Assembly (NCBI RefSeq): GCF_900188005.1
Contig: NZ_FZNR01000011.1
Span: forward strand, 124,001 to 188,000
Direction: 5' to 3'
Source of the DNA: Actinoplanes regularis
GTDB taxonomy: Bacteria > Actinomycetota > Actinomycetes > Mycobacteriales > Micromonosporaceae
Length of the DNA: 64,000 nt
In this document: in pieces, positions 50,028-57,966 of the stretch
Position numbering within the stretch: the stretch's first letter is position 1
Layout: the number at the start of each line of letters is the position of its first letter
Made by a program: the position numbers and the translations under genes
Notes under the pieces: generated by a model
What the model was told of the DNA's origin: nothing
The model's input: the letters and a program-made list of their open reading frames with translations, nothing else
Database searches by the model: none

Positions 50028-50064
50028 ATGCGTAGATCGACGGTTCGATTCCGTCAGGCGGCTC
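50028..50064 (+). pseudogene. tRNA-Thr 3' fragment, right border of the island
   Basis: The sequence repeats nucleotides 44036-44072, covering the anticodon stem 3' side, T arm and acceptor 3' strand of tRNA-Thr, with one mismatch. It lacks the 5' half and cannot fold as a tRNA. Confidence 0.92.
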
Positions 50065-50070
50065 AGAGGG

Positions 50071-50098
50071 AAAGCCCAGGTCAATTGACCTGGGCTTT
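50071..50098. terminator. Duplicated tRNA terminator hairpin
   Basis: A perfect 28-bp palindrome that copies the hairpin after tRNA-Thr; 12-bp stem and 4-nt loop AATT. Confidence 0.8.
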
Positions 50099-50138
50099 CG
50101 TGTATGCAGACGGCCGTGGGTCCACACCTCTGCTCTGT

Positions 50139-51302
50139 TCAGGCCAGTGGTTTGAGCACCCGGGAAACCCCGATCGACACCGCCAACAGCACTGCCACGG
50201 CGAGTAGGCCGCGTACCACCGTGAACCGGTCTCCGAGGAAGCCGATCAGCGGCGGTCCGCCGAGAAACGCGACGTAGCCGATCGACGCGACCACGCCGAC
50301 GCGCGGCGCCGCCTTGGCCGGGTCGTCGGCGGCGGCGCTCATCCCGACCGGGAAGCCGAGCGAGGCGCCGGCACCCCAGAGCAGGACGCCGGCGAACGCC
50401 ACCGCCGGGTGCGGGCCGAGCGAGAAGAGCAGCAGGCCGGCCAGGCCGAGTACGGCGAGCCCGCGGACCACCGGGACCCGGCCGTAGCGGTCGAGCAGGC
50501 TCGGGCCGTACCACCGGGCGATGGTCATCGCGGCCAGGAAGACCGCGAAGGCGAGGGTGCCGAGTTCGGCCGAGGTGCCGTAGTCGTCGATCATTGAGAC
50601 GCTGATCCAGTCGATTCCGGCGCCCTCGGTGAACGCGAAGGCCAGCACGAACACCCCGATCAGCAGGGTGCGCGGCTCCCGCCAGAACGTGAGGAATCCG
50701 GACTCGGACTTCTCCGTGGGCTCGGCTTCGTCCGGGCCGAACTTCCGCACCGCGACGGCGACGACCAGGACGGAGACCACCATCATGATCAGCAGGTGGA
50801 TGGTGACCGAGACACCCGCGGCCACCGCGCCCGCCCCGATGAGCGCACCGGCCACCGTGCCGACGCTGTACCCGGCGTGGAACCGCGGCATGATCGCCCG
50901 GCCGGCCCGGCGCTCCACCACCGCACCCTGCACGTTCATGGCCACATCCCAGGCGCCGGTGGCGAAGCCGTACAGGTAGAGGCCGATGATCACGGGGGTC
51001 ACGCCGAACCGGTAGCCGATCCCGACCGTGCTCAGCGCCAGTCCGAGCAGCGGGGCCATCAGGATGACCGTCCGGCGGGAGCCGAACCGCCCGACGATGT
51101 GCCCGGCCAGTGGCAGTGAGGTGATCGAACCGACCGCGGTGGCCAGCAGCACCAGCCCGAGCTCGGACGGGTTGAGCCCGAGCGAGTCACGGATCTGCGG
51201 GATCCGGGCGGCGAAGCTGGCCATCGCGACGCCCAGGAAGATGAAGGCCAGATAGACCGCCCGGGTGGCCGACCGGAGACCCGAGTCGATGCTTGTGATC
51301 AC
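50139..51302 (-). CDS. MFS transporter
   Basis: A 387-residue major facilitator with about 12 membrane helices. The first loop region is ARIPQIRDSLGLNPSELGLVLLA, and GHIVGRFGSRRTVILM is the loop 2-3 motif. FHAGYSVGTVAGALIGAG is typical of a group of sugar or drug-type MFS proteins. GTG 51302 is preferred to GTG 51323 because TACTGT lies 7 nt upstream and the longer form would overlap the promoter of the divergent gene. Substrate unknown. Confidence 0.88.
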   Translation of the reverse strand: MITSIDSGLRSATRAVYLAFIFLGVAMASFAARIPQIRDSLGLNPSELGLVLLATAVGSITSLPLAGHIVGRFGSRRTVILMAPLLGLALSTVGIGYRFGVTPVIIGLYLYGFATGAWDVAMNVQGAVVERRAGRAIMPRFHAGYSVGTVAGALIGAGAVAAGVSVTIHLLIMMVVSVLVVAVAVRKFGPDEAEPTEKSESGFLTFWREPRTLLIGVFVLAFAFTEGAGIDWISVSMIDDYGTSAELGTLAFAVFLAAMTIARWYGPSLLDRYGRVPVVRGLAVLGLAGLLLFSLGPHPAVAFAGVLLWGAGASLGFPVGMSAAADDPAKAAPRVGVVASIGYVAFLGGPPLIGFLGDRFTVVRGLLAVAVLLAVSIGVSRVLKPLA

Positions 51303-51309
51303 CGACTGG

Positions 51310-51315
51310 ACAGTA
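51310..51315 (-). promoter_or_regulatory. -10 element, leaderless start of the MFS gene
   Basis: On the minus strand TACTGT is followed by CCAGTCG and GTG 51302. Confidence 0.55.
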
Positions 51316-51328
51316 CCGGTCACGTGTC

Positions 51329-51334
51329 TAAACT
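51329..51334 (+). promoter_or_regulatory. -10 element, leaderless start of the reductase gene
   Basis: TAAACT is followed by 7 nt and GTG 51342. It lies only 14 bp from the oppositely oriented -10 of the MFS gene. Confidence 0.55.
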
Positions 51335-51341
51335 CGTGCCC

Positions 51342-52508
51342 GTGCTGGAACCGGAGTGGGACGTCGCGGTGATCGGGGCGGGCCCCGCCGGACTCGCGGC
51401 GGCGTACGCCGCCGCGTCGCGGGGCGCGCGGGTGGTGGTGCTGGAGCGGGCCGAGCATCCGCGCTACAAGACCTGCGGTGGCGGGTTGCTGGGCAGTTCG
51501 CTGCGGTTGAGCGCGGAGCACCTGGAGACGGTTCCGGTGCGGGACACCATCACCAGCCTCACCTTCACTCTGGACGGGCGCCGGGAGTTCACCCGGACCT
51601 CGGCGGAGCCGCTGCTCTCGCTGGTCCGTCGCGACGACTTCGACCACGCCTGGTGCCGGGCGGCGGAGAAGGCCGGGGCGACCGTGCGGCAGAACAGCCG
51701 GGTTCGCGCGCTGACGCAGGACGAGCATGGGGTCACCATCATGATCGGCGGCGAAGCCGGCGGGGAGACGGTGACCGCCCGGGTGGCGATCGGTGCGGAC
51801 GGTTCGGCCGGCGTCACCAGCCGCCACGTCGGGGTCGTCTTCGAGCAGCAGGACCTCGGGCTGGAGGTGGAGCTGGCGGCCACCCCGGAGGACCGGGAGC
51901 GCTGGCGCGGCCGGGTGCTGCTCGACTGGGGCCCGTTCCCCGGGTCGTACGGATGGGTTTTCCCGAAGGACGACGAGCTGACCGTCGGCGTGATCATGGA
52001 GAAGGGCCGGGGCGCGGACACCAAGCGTTACCTGCACGATTTCGTCGAGCGGCTGGGCCTGTCCGGCCGCACGGTGCTGCGCGACTCCGGGCACCTGACC
52101 CGCTGCCGCACCGCGACGTCTCCGCTTCGCGACGGCCGGGTGCTGGTCGTCGGTGACGCGGCCGGCCTGCTCGAGCCGTGGACCCGGGAAGGGCTCAGCT
52201 ATGCGCTCCGGTCCGGGATGTGGGCCGGCGAGATCGCCGCGAAGAACCAGGACCTTTCCGCGTACGACCGGATCGTCGCCGACCAGCTCCAGCCGGAGAT
52301 GGTCGCCGGTCGCCGGCTGCTCGGTGCCTTCGCCCGGCATCCGTCGATCGTGCATACCGCGATGTCCAGCACTCTCGGCTGGCGCGCGTTCACCGGTTTC
52401 TGCCGTGGCGACTTCTCGATGGCGGGAGCGCTGGGCCGCCCGACGGTCCGGGCCGCGCTGCGCCTGCTCGGCGGCCGACCGGTTCGGGTCCAGCCGGCCG
52501 CCGGTTAG
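51342..52508 (+). CDS. Geranylgeranyl reductase family FAD oxidoreductase
   Basis: A 388-residue flavoprotein. WDVAVIGAGPAGLAAAYAA binds FAD, PRYKTCGGGL is the family's active-site segment, IGADGSAG follows, and VLVVGDAAGLLEPWTREGLSYAL is the second FAD motif. Such enzymes reduce polyprenyl chains of lipids, quinones or carotenoids; the substrate is not shown by the context. It diverges from an MFS gene with facing leaderless promoters and overlaps the next convergent gene by 4 bp. Confidence 0.9.
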   Translation: MLEPEWDVAVIGAGPAGLAAAYAAASRGARVVVLERAEHPRYKTCGGGLLGSSLRLSAEHLETVPVRDTITSLTFTLDGRREFTRTSAEPLLSLVRRDDFDHAWCRAAEKAGATVRQNSRVRALTQDEHGVTIMIGGEAGGETVTARVAIGADGSAGVTSRHVGVVFEQQDLGLEVELAATPEDRERWRGRVLLDWGPFPGSYGWVFPKDDELTVGVIMEKGRGADTKRYLHDFVERLGLSGRTVLRDSGHLTRCRTATSPLRDGRVLVVGDAAGLLEPWTREGLSYALRSGMWAGEIAAKNQDLSAYDRIVADQLQPEMVAGRRLLGAFARHPSIVHTAMSSTLGWRAFTGFCRGDFSMAGALGRPTVRAALRLLGGRPVRVQPAAG

Positions 52509-53047
52509 TGGACCTCAGCGGGGCGATCCTCGGGTGTGACCTGCCAGGGTCCCCACCGCATCGGCGCCGCGAATCCGTCCCGCCGGGCTTCCCTGGCGCC
52601 GGCCGCGGCGAGCGGCCCCTCCCGGTCGGCCTTGACCTCGGTGCCGATCAGTCGGGCTTGGTACCAGGAGCCGCTGAGGCCGCGCCGGACCCGTTCCCAG
52701 AGTCCACCCTCGACCAGTGCGAACGCGTGGCGGCGCAGGCGGTCGGAGAGCTGTTCGGGGTCCGGGTCGCAGTGGTCGCACGCGCAGCTCGGCAACGTCT
52801 CCAGCCACCACCGGCCGAAACGCAGGTGCAGGCCGGACTGGGTGAACTGGATCGCCATCGGCGCGGCCACGGGGTCGTGCGGGATGAGCCGGACGGTCCG
52901 TACGAACGCCTCGTCGGGTCCGATCGGCTCCTTGGTCTCCCGGCGCTCCACCTGATAGCGCTCGGCGAGCTCGTCCAGCAGGATCTCGGCCGCTTCGTGC
53001 AGCGTGGTGAAGCGGTTCGGATCGGTGGCGTGCTGATTGCCGTCCAC
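52505..53047 (-). CDS. Conserved actinobacterial protein (DUF6226-like)
   Basis: A 180-residue soluble protein. FTTLHEAAEILLDELAERY, SGLHLRFGRWWLETLPSCAC, then CDHCDPDPEQLSDRLRRHA show a CAC-x-HC-type cysteine cluster next to conserved Trp residues, as in a family of uncharacterised actinobacterial proteins. GTG 53047 is preceded at 6 nt by CATACT, a near match to the leaderless pattern. Function unknown. Confidence 0.72.
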   Translation of the reverse strand: MDGNQHATDPNRFTTLHEAAEILLDELAERYQVERRETKEPIGPDEAFVRTVRLIPHDPVAAPMAIQFTQSGLHLRFGRWWLETLPSCACDHCDPDPEQLSDRLRRHAFALVEGGLWERVRRGLSGSWYQARLIGTEVKADREGPLAAAGAREARRDGFAAPMRWGPWQVTPEDRPAEVH

Positions 53048-53100
53048 CAGAGCAGTATGCCGCGCTCGGCCCGCGGCTCCCAGCTGCTCTGGTGGGGGTT

Positions 53101-53301
53101 TCATGTTCTGCCGAACTCGTCGGACTTGACGCCGGCGACGAAGGCTTCCCAGGCCTGCCGGTCGAAGGCCAGTGGCGTGCCGTCGGGTTGTTTCGAGTCT
53201 CGGATCAGGAAAAGGTTCCCGACTCTCGCGACCTCGACGCACGCACCGCTGGCGCATCGTTTACTTCGTCGCCAGCTCGCTTCCCTGGTCGTTTTGATCA
53301 T
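53101..53301 (-). CDS. DUF397 protein
   Basis: A 66-residue DUF397 domain: ASWRRSKRCASGACVEVAR, FLIRDSKQPDGTPLAF and WEAFVAGVKS. DUF397 proteins usually pair with XRE/DUF5753 regulators, as here, and are thought to bind them in a toxin-antitoxin-like or developmental switch. GGAGGTG lies about 8 nt before ATG 53301. A terminator at 53388-53424 separates it from the second DUF397 gene, so it has its own promoter. Confidence 0.9.
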   Translation of the reverse strand: MIKTTREASWRRSKRCASGACVEVARVGNLFLIRDSKQPDGTPLAFDRQAWEAFVAGVKSDEFGRT

Positions 53302-53387
53302 TTCGTACACCTCCGTGGTGGTTCGAAATCCACGGTAAGCGACGAGGGAGGACATGGAAGACCGCCAGCATGAGTGAAAACGAAAAG

Positions 53388-53424
53388 ACGCCGCTTATCT
53401 CACTAATTGTGAGTTATGCGGCGT
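53388..53424 (-). terminator. Intrinsic terminator after the first DUF397 gene
   Basis: A stem of ACGCCGC with GCGGCGT (53388-53394 with 53418-53424), extended inside by CTCAC with GTGAG, is followed on the minus strand by CTTTTCGTTTTC. Confidence 0.85.
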
Positions 53425-53502
53425 TGATTGCGGCTGAAATATGTATTTTGCGAATATTTTTGGCCGGCCCGCTCCGACCTGGAGCGGGCCGCCCAAAAGC
53501 CT

Positions 53503-53697
53503 TCAGAAACGGAACTCGCCCGCGGTGACACCCTCGACGAACGCATCCCATTCAGCCTTCGTGAAGGTCAGGGCGGCGGCTTCGGGATTCTTCGAGTCGC
53601 GGATCAAATATGCGTCGTCGACCTTGGCGACCTCGACGCAGGTCGACGTGCCGCAACGGCTGCTCTTCCGCCATGCGGGCGCGTTGATGTTTTCCAT
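53503..53697 (-). CDS. DUF397 protein
   Basis: A 64-residue DUF397 domain: APAWRKSSRCGTSTCVEVAK, YLIRDSKNPEAAALTF, EWDAFVEGVTAGEF. ATG 53697 has GGAGAG about 7 nt upstream. It directly follows the XRE/DUF5753 gene (62-nt gap) on the same strand and is its likely partner. Confidence 0.9.
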   Translation of the reverse strand: MENINAPAWRKSSRCGTSTCVEVAKVDDAYLIRDSKNPEAAALTFTKAEWDAFVEGVTAGEFRF

Positions 53698-53759
53698 TTG
53701 GGAACTCTCCACGTTTTCTTTGCCGCGCCCGACCCTGTGCCGGACGCGGCCCTGGTCGG

Positions 53760-54671
53760 TTATGTACGCGCCCGGGACGAGCGGTTATGGTCGCCGCGCT
53801 CCAGGGCTGCTATCTGTTGCCGGATGAAGGTGATTGTGTCCTCTTCGTCTGCGGCCTCGATCCAAACTTTTTCGAAGCGGGCGCGATGTTTGGCAGTGGC
53901 GCCGCGGTCCTCGATCATCTCGTCGCCGAGCCCGGTCTCCCGGTAGAGCACTTCCCCCTCGCTGAAACGGAGGAGGTCGAAGCTCGCGTTGTTGGTGACC
54001 GCCGCGTCCAGGCGGAACGGCACCATCCGGATCCGAATGGTGCCGTTGGTAGCGAGTCCGGCGAGGTAATCAAGCTGTTCGGTGAAGACCGCCGGGCCGC
54101 CGATCGTGCGTCGCAGCACCGACTCGTCCACCATCACCAGGATCTTCGCCTGCCCGGAGGCGGCCCGGGGAAGCAGTGCCTCCCGGCGCAGCCGTCGGGC
54201 CTCGATACGCCGGCCGATCTGGCCGGTGCTGAGTTCGTCCTCGAACCGGGTCATCAGGGCCGCCGCATAACCGGGCGTCTGGAGGTGACCGGGTACGTAA
54301 TAGATCGAGTACGAACGGAGTTCGGTGGACTCGTTCTCGTACTCGACGAGTTTGCGGGTCGCCTCGGTGAGGCCCTCTCGGAACTCGGGGGTCTGATACC
54401 ACGCCTCGCGCTGTTTCGTCCGCGCGATCCGGGTGTCCGCGACCATCGAACTGATCAGCGGACGGTCACGGATACCAAGTAGGCTCAGCAGCGGGCGCAG
54501 ATCATTCGGAGAGATCGAGACATCGCCGTTCTCGATCCGAATGACCTTGCTGAGGGACCACTCCATCGCCTCCGCGACGTGGAGCTGGGTGAGGTCGGCT
54601 TGCTCTCGCGCCTCGCGGAGCGCGAGCCGCACGCGCCGACGCGCGACAGTGGGTGAATCACCCTCAGCCAT
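53760..54671 (-). CDS. XRE/DUF5753 (Scr1-type) regulator, copy 1
   Basis: A 303-residue protein: an HTH (LREAREQADLTQLHVAEAM, EWSLSKVIRIENGDVSIS) followed by a DUF5753 domain (YSIYYVPGHLQTPGYAAAL, DESVLRRTIGGPAVF, ASFDLLRFSEGEVLYRETG). It is closely similar to copy 2 at 56237-57121 along its whole length, so one arose by duplication. It is upstream of a DUF397 gene. A 17-bp motif shared with copy 2 lies 156 bp upstream. Confidence 0.93.
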   Translation of the reverse strand: MAEGDSPTVARRRVRLALREAREQADLTQLHVAEAMEWSLSKVIRIENGDVSISPNDLRPLLSLLGIRDRPLISSMVADTRIARTKQREAWYQTPEFREGLTEATRKLVEYENESTELRSYSIYYVPGHLQTPGYAAALMTRFEDELSTGQIGRRIEARRLRREALLPRAASGQAKILVMVDESVLRRTIGGPAVFTEQLDYLAGLATNGTIRIRMVPFRLDAAVTNNASFDLLRFSEGEVLYRETGLGDEMIEDRGATAKHRARFEKVWIEAADEEDTITFIRQQIAALERGDHNRSSRART

Positions 54672-54780
54672 GGGACCTTCATCGTTGAAGTAGTCGAACC
54701 GAGCGCGTGCGATGGAGCTGTGGTCACTCTGCTATCTCGCTGACTGCCACTAGGCAACTAGCAAATGAGCAGTCGGTGAC

Positions 54781-54843
54781 CAGGCAATCAGTGAACAGGC
54801 AATCAGCTAGGTCGCCGATATCCTAGTACTGTCCTATCAGAAC
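54781..54843. promoter_or_regulatory. Upstream region of XRE copy 1: direct repeat and shared motif
   Basis: CAGGCAATCAG occurs twice (54781-54791 and 54796-54806). TACTGTCCTATCAGAAC (54827-54843) recurs exactly at 57187-57203 before the paralogous regulator. It may be a common operator or promoter. Confidence 0.6.
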
Positions 54844-54913
54844 GAGACGTGCCAGGAGGGGTTTTGGTTCGAATCCTCGGTGTCACCCGTTCGGAAAACG
54901 TCATCCGTCCAGG

Positions 54914-55360
54914 TCAGGCCGCAGCCAGGCCGTAGCCCCAGGGAGTGCGCCGACCGTCTTCCATCGCTCTGCGCAGAGCGCGCCCGACCTGGTTGAAGAC
55001 TCGGACATCACCCGACGAATAGAGCACGACCGCGGTGCCGTGGTACTGCGCGTGCAGCTCCCAACGCCGCGGCTCGCGCCAGAAGAAGGCGAGGAGCGGG
55101 CCGCTGACCGCCATGAAGGCGATTACGTAGAGTGTCGGATCCGCGAGCAGCGCCCATCCGGCGGCGACGGTCAGGAGCGCGCCGGCGGCGAGATGCGGGG
55201 CGTAGGGCCGGGTCCGCGCTGGGGATTGCACCAGCCCGACATGGCGAAGCTCCGAAATGGCGAAGCTCAACGACTCCGCCGAGGCGTGCCAGGTGAAATG
55301 AGCGTCGGTGACCTCAGCGTCCGACCCGCTGTAGTAGGTGCGTGTGCCGCGTGTGCTCAT
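54914..55360 (-). CDS. DUF6232-family membrane protein
   Basis: A 148-residue protein: a TRTYYSGSDAEVTDAHFTW beta segment, two adjacent membrane helices (HLAAGALLTVAAGWALLA and YVIAFMAVSGPLLAFFW), then a WELHAQYHGTAVVLYSSGDVR domain and a VGRALRRAMED helix. This fits DUF6232, a family often near XRE regulators in actinobacteria. AAGGAG lies 7 nt before ATG 55360. Confidence 0.8.
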   Translation of the reverse strand: MSTRGTRTYYSGSDAEVTDAHFTWHASAESLSFAISELRHVGLVQSPARTRPYAPHLAAGALLTVAAGWALLADPTLYVIAFMAVSGPLLAFFWREPRRWELHAQYHGTAVVLYSSGDVRVFNQVGRALRRAMEDGRRTPWGYGLAAA

Positions 55361-55769
55361 GGCGCACTCCTTCTCGCGTTACCTTGCGAGGAGGTGAAGG
55401 CCGGGGCCACCATTGGCGCGAGAGACCAACCCCGCCTCGCTCGTACAGCACTGGAACGGTCGCGATGGGAACGTCGGACAGGTGCGAGGTGCTGGAGAGC
55501 GGACAACGGCACCCGTTTGCCGCCGGGTGCCGTTGTTTTGTCTCTCCCTCCAACTCCGCCCTTGTTGCTCTACCCTCAGGAAAGCACGCCAGGTATCCGT
55601 TCGCCACCGCGCAGACTGCCATGTTGCAGATTACGGAGAAGTAGGTGACGGACCGGGCGTGTGGCACCCGGCACACGCGGCGGCGTTTCACCGCCGGAGC
55701 TACCGGGTAGGCCAACCGAGGATTGCCGCGACGAGCCTGTATTTACGCAGGTAGGAAGGGCGTAATCGG
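55361..55769. other. Intergenic region with duplicated hairpin block, copy A
   Basis: The block 55503-55629 contains a 13-bp stem (55503-55515 with 55524-55536) followed by TTTTG, then AAGCACGCCA (55582) and GCCATGTTGCAG (55618). The same three elements in the same order, with spacings equal within 1 nt, occur at 57332-57453. Read on the minus strand, both begin a short frame with MA(V/L)C. No established gene. Confidence 0.65.
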
Positions 55770-56243
55770 ATGGAGAGTCGACTGAGTATCGCGGGGCAGG
55801 CGATACAACCGGTGCTGGTCATGTTCCCGCTGGGCCTCTTCGCGATGGCCGTTTTGTTCGATGTTGCCGACTTGCTCGGCGGCCCTACCATCCTCGGAGC
55901 GCTTGCCTACTGGAACATCGTCGCCGGGCTGATCGTCGGTGTGCCGGCCATGCTGGCCGGGGCGGTCGACGTGATGTTCATGCGCCTCCCGCAGGCTCGT
56001 CGGCTGGGTGCGCTCCGCACCCTGATCAACGTGGGTGTGCTGGTCGCCTTCGCGGTGATCCTGATGGTCCGGATCCGGGCGCAGGACCGGGTCGCCGGTG
56101 GCGGCCTGTTCCTGATCGAGGTGCTCGCCCTCGGCCTGGCCGGGTTCGGTGCCTGGTTCGCCGGCCAACTCGCCAACGGCCGGACCCCGGCTTTCGCCCG
56201 TGCGGCGGTGGGCGTGCGGGAGTACCGCAGGCAGATCTACTGA
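55770..56243 (+). CDS. DUF2231 membrane protein
   Basis: A 157-residue protein with four predicted membrane helices (VLVMFPLGLFAMAVLFDV, NIVAGLIVGVPAMLAGAVD, LINVGVLVAFAVILMV, LIEVLALGLAGFGAWFAG). The spacing of AIQPVLVMFPLGLF and AGAVDVMF matches DUF2231, a family linked to redox or heme-type membrane proteins but not characterised. It overlaps the 3' end of the convergent XRE copy 2 by 7 bp. Confidence 0.87.
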   Translation: MESRLSIAGQAIQPVLVMFPLGLFAMAVLFDVADLLGGPTILGALAYWNIVAGLIVGVPAMLAGAVDVMFMRLPQARRLGALRTLINVGVLVAFAVILMVRIRAQDRVAGGGLFLIEVLALGLAGFGAWFAGQLANGRTPAFARAAVGVREYRRQIY

Positions 56244-57121
56244 GGATTCTCCAGGATGCGGATCTGGCGGTCGATGAAGGCGCGCGTGGTCGCCTCGTCG
56301 GCTACCTCGTCCCACACCTTGTCGTAGCGGGCGCGGTGCTTGGCGATCGTCTCCCGATCCTCGATCATCTCGTCGCCCAGCCCGGTCTCCCGGTAGAGCA
56401 CCTCACCCTCGCCGAGGCTGAGCAGGTCGAAGCTGGCGTTGTTGGTGACCGCCGCGTCCAGGGAGAAGGGGACCATCCGCATCGTGATGGCGCCGTTCTC
56501 GATGAGGTGGCGCAACTCCCGCAGTTGCTGGGCGAAGGCCGCCGCGCCGCCGATGGTGCGACGCAGCACCGATTCGTCCAGCATCACCAGGATTCGCATC
56601 TGTCCGGACTCGGCGCGGGCGAGCACCGACTCGCGGCGCAACTGGCGGGCCTCGATGCGACGCTGGGTCTGGTCGGAACTGAGTTCGTCCTCGAACCGGG
56701 TCATCAGCGCTTTCGCGTAGTCCGGGGTCTGCAACGGACCGGGGATGTAATAGACCGAGTAGGACCGCATCTGGGCGGCCTCGTTCTCGTACTCGATCAG
56801 TTTGCGCGTGGCATCGGTCAGGTTCTCCCGGAACTCGGGCGTGTGGAACCAGGCCGCGCGCTGCCGGGTGCGGGCGATCCGGGCGTCCGCGACCAGCGCG
56901 GCCACGGTCAGCTTGTCCCGGATCCCGAGGTAGGTCAGCAGCGGCTTCAGGTCGTTCGGCGAGATCGAGACGTCACCGTTCTCGATCCGGATGACCTTGC
57001 TGAGCGACCACTCCATCTCCTCGGCGACCTGGGCCTGCGTCAGGTCGGCGTGTTCGCGCGCCTCGCGGAGCGCGAGCCGGACACGCCGGCGCGCGACGGT
57101 GGGTGAATCGCCGACAGGCAT
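56237..57121 (-). CDS. XRE/DUF5753 (Scr1-type) regulator, copy 2
   Basis: A 294-residue paralog of the regulator at 53760-54671: HTH LREAREHADLTQAQVAEEM, EWSLSKVIRIENGDVSIS, and DUF5753 YSVYYIPGPLQTPDYAKAL, DESVLRRTIGGAAAF, ASFDLLSLGEGEVLYRETG. Unlike copy 1 it has no adjacent DUF397 gene. The 17-bp motif TACTGTCCTATCAGAAC lies 66 bp upstream of its start. Confidence 0.93.
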   Translation of the reverse strand: MPVGDSPTVARRRVRLALREAREHADLTQAQVAEEMEWSLSKVIRIENGDVSISPNDLKPLLTYLGIRDKLTVAALVADARIARTRQRAAWFHTPEFRENLTDATRKLIEYENEAAQMRSYSVYYIPGPLQTPDYAKALMTRFEDELSSDQTQRRIEARQLRRESVLARAESGQMRILVMLDESVLRRTIGGAAAFAQQLRELRHLIENGAITMRMVPFSLDAAVTNNASFDLLSLGEGEVLYRETGLGDEMIEDRETIAKHRARYDKVWDEVADEATTRAFIDRQIRILENPQ

Positions 57122-57606
57122 GGGTCCTTCATCGTGGGATCGTCGGTTTCCTCGGCGGGCGGGCGCCTGCGAGGGGCATCGCTTATTACTGTCCTATCAG
57201 AACTGCGGCCGCAAGCGCACGGTAGTGGCAACCGCACTGCGGGTGCGGCTCGCCGCCTCCACGCCCGGAAAGACAGCGGACGGAAGCCGGTCCGGCGGGC
57301 GGGATGGGGCCACCTTGGCCGGAAAAGGAACCGGCACCCGGTTGCCGCCGGGTGCCGAACTGCTCCCCGCTACGCATCCGCCCGCGTAGCTCTGGAAATC
57401 CAGTCAAGCACGCCATCCGGCTGTCCGCCAGCAGACAGAGTGCCATGCTGCAGCCTGCCTGTCGGCTTGTCGCCGCCAGGCACCGAGCCGTCGCGGCCCC
57501 CGAACGGTGGGCCTGGCGGAAGTCCGTGACGACGGGGGATCGGCTGGGCCCGAGGAGAGGCGCCGGGCCCGATGTGGGCCCGTGCCATTCTGCTTCCGGT
57601 ACGACG
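57122..57606. other. Intergenic region with shared motif and hairpin block, copy B
   Basis: The 17-bp motif is at 57187-57203. Block B (57332-57453) has a 10-bp stem (57332-57341 with 57348-57357), AAGCACGCCA (57406) and GCCATGCTGCAG (57442), matching copy A at 55503-55629. The rest shows no gene. Confidence 0.6.
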
Positions 57607-57892
57607 TCAGCGGTGCCAGACACGCGCGTTGCTGATGGTCGTGTTACCCGCTTTGTCGTACGCGCGCAATTGGACCTTGATCGTCTTGCCGTACTTCGCG
57701 GTGTTGATCGCGAAGTAGTAGTTGGCCCGGGTGTCGGTGACGACCGTCTTGCCGATGAACTGGCCCTCGATGAGCCCGGAGGAGAAGAGAGCCGGCGGGG
57801 TGGTGTCGGGTTCACCGGCGAAAGCCGGTGAACCGGTGAGAAGCGGAGAGGTGGAAAGTGCCGTGATCGCGGCGGTACGAAGCGTTTCTCAA
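57607..57892 (-). pseudogene. Remnant of a secreted Ig-like protein gene
   Basis: The minus strand preserves a signal peptide end (STSPLLTGSPAFAGEPDTTPP), GLIEGQFIGKTVV and IKVQLRAYDKAGNTTISNA, each matching the gene at 62770 (TGTPAFAADVPVDTIAP, GLTDGQFVTRTTV, VTVRAYDAAGNAGERTT). The middle is deleted, and a 1-nt insertion after the TTG start shifts the frame. The upstream sequence also matches (GGTCCCGTATCGT). A perfect 11-bp hairpin (57809-57834) lies in the signal region. Confidence 0.8.
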
Positions 57893-57966
57893 CGCCGTGT
57901 CCATCCCCCATGTGAGAACCGATGGCCGGAACGATACGGGACCGGATCAACGAAGTCGATCTTCAT

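Larger units (their letters stand above)
44036..50064. mobile_element. Genomic island at tRNA-Thr, no recombinase left
   Basis: A 37-bp duplication of the tRNA 3' part (44036-44072 and 50028-50064, one mismatch, the last 28 bp perfect) bounds a 6-kb segment. The similarity continues into the terminator hairpin after each copy. Inside are three small minus-strand genes, an XRE-TPR regulator, a flavoprotein, an inositol-phosphatase-like enzyme and two membrane proteins; part of it (48.2-49.1 kb) has lower GC. With no integrase it looks like a decayed or non-autonomous island. Confidence 0.8.

Noticed and set aside
50028..50064. Second tRNA-Thr gene
   Set aside because: Only the 3' half is present; the 5' half and D arm are missing.
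49125..50084. 319-codon minus-strand frame in the island
   Set aside because: It spans the inverted repeat and is antisense to the membrane protein gene at 49557; no coding bias.
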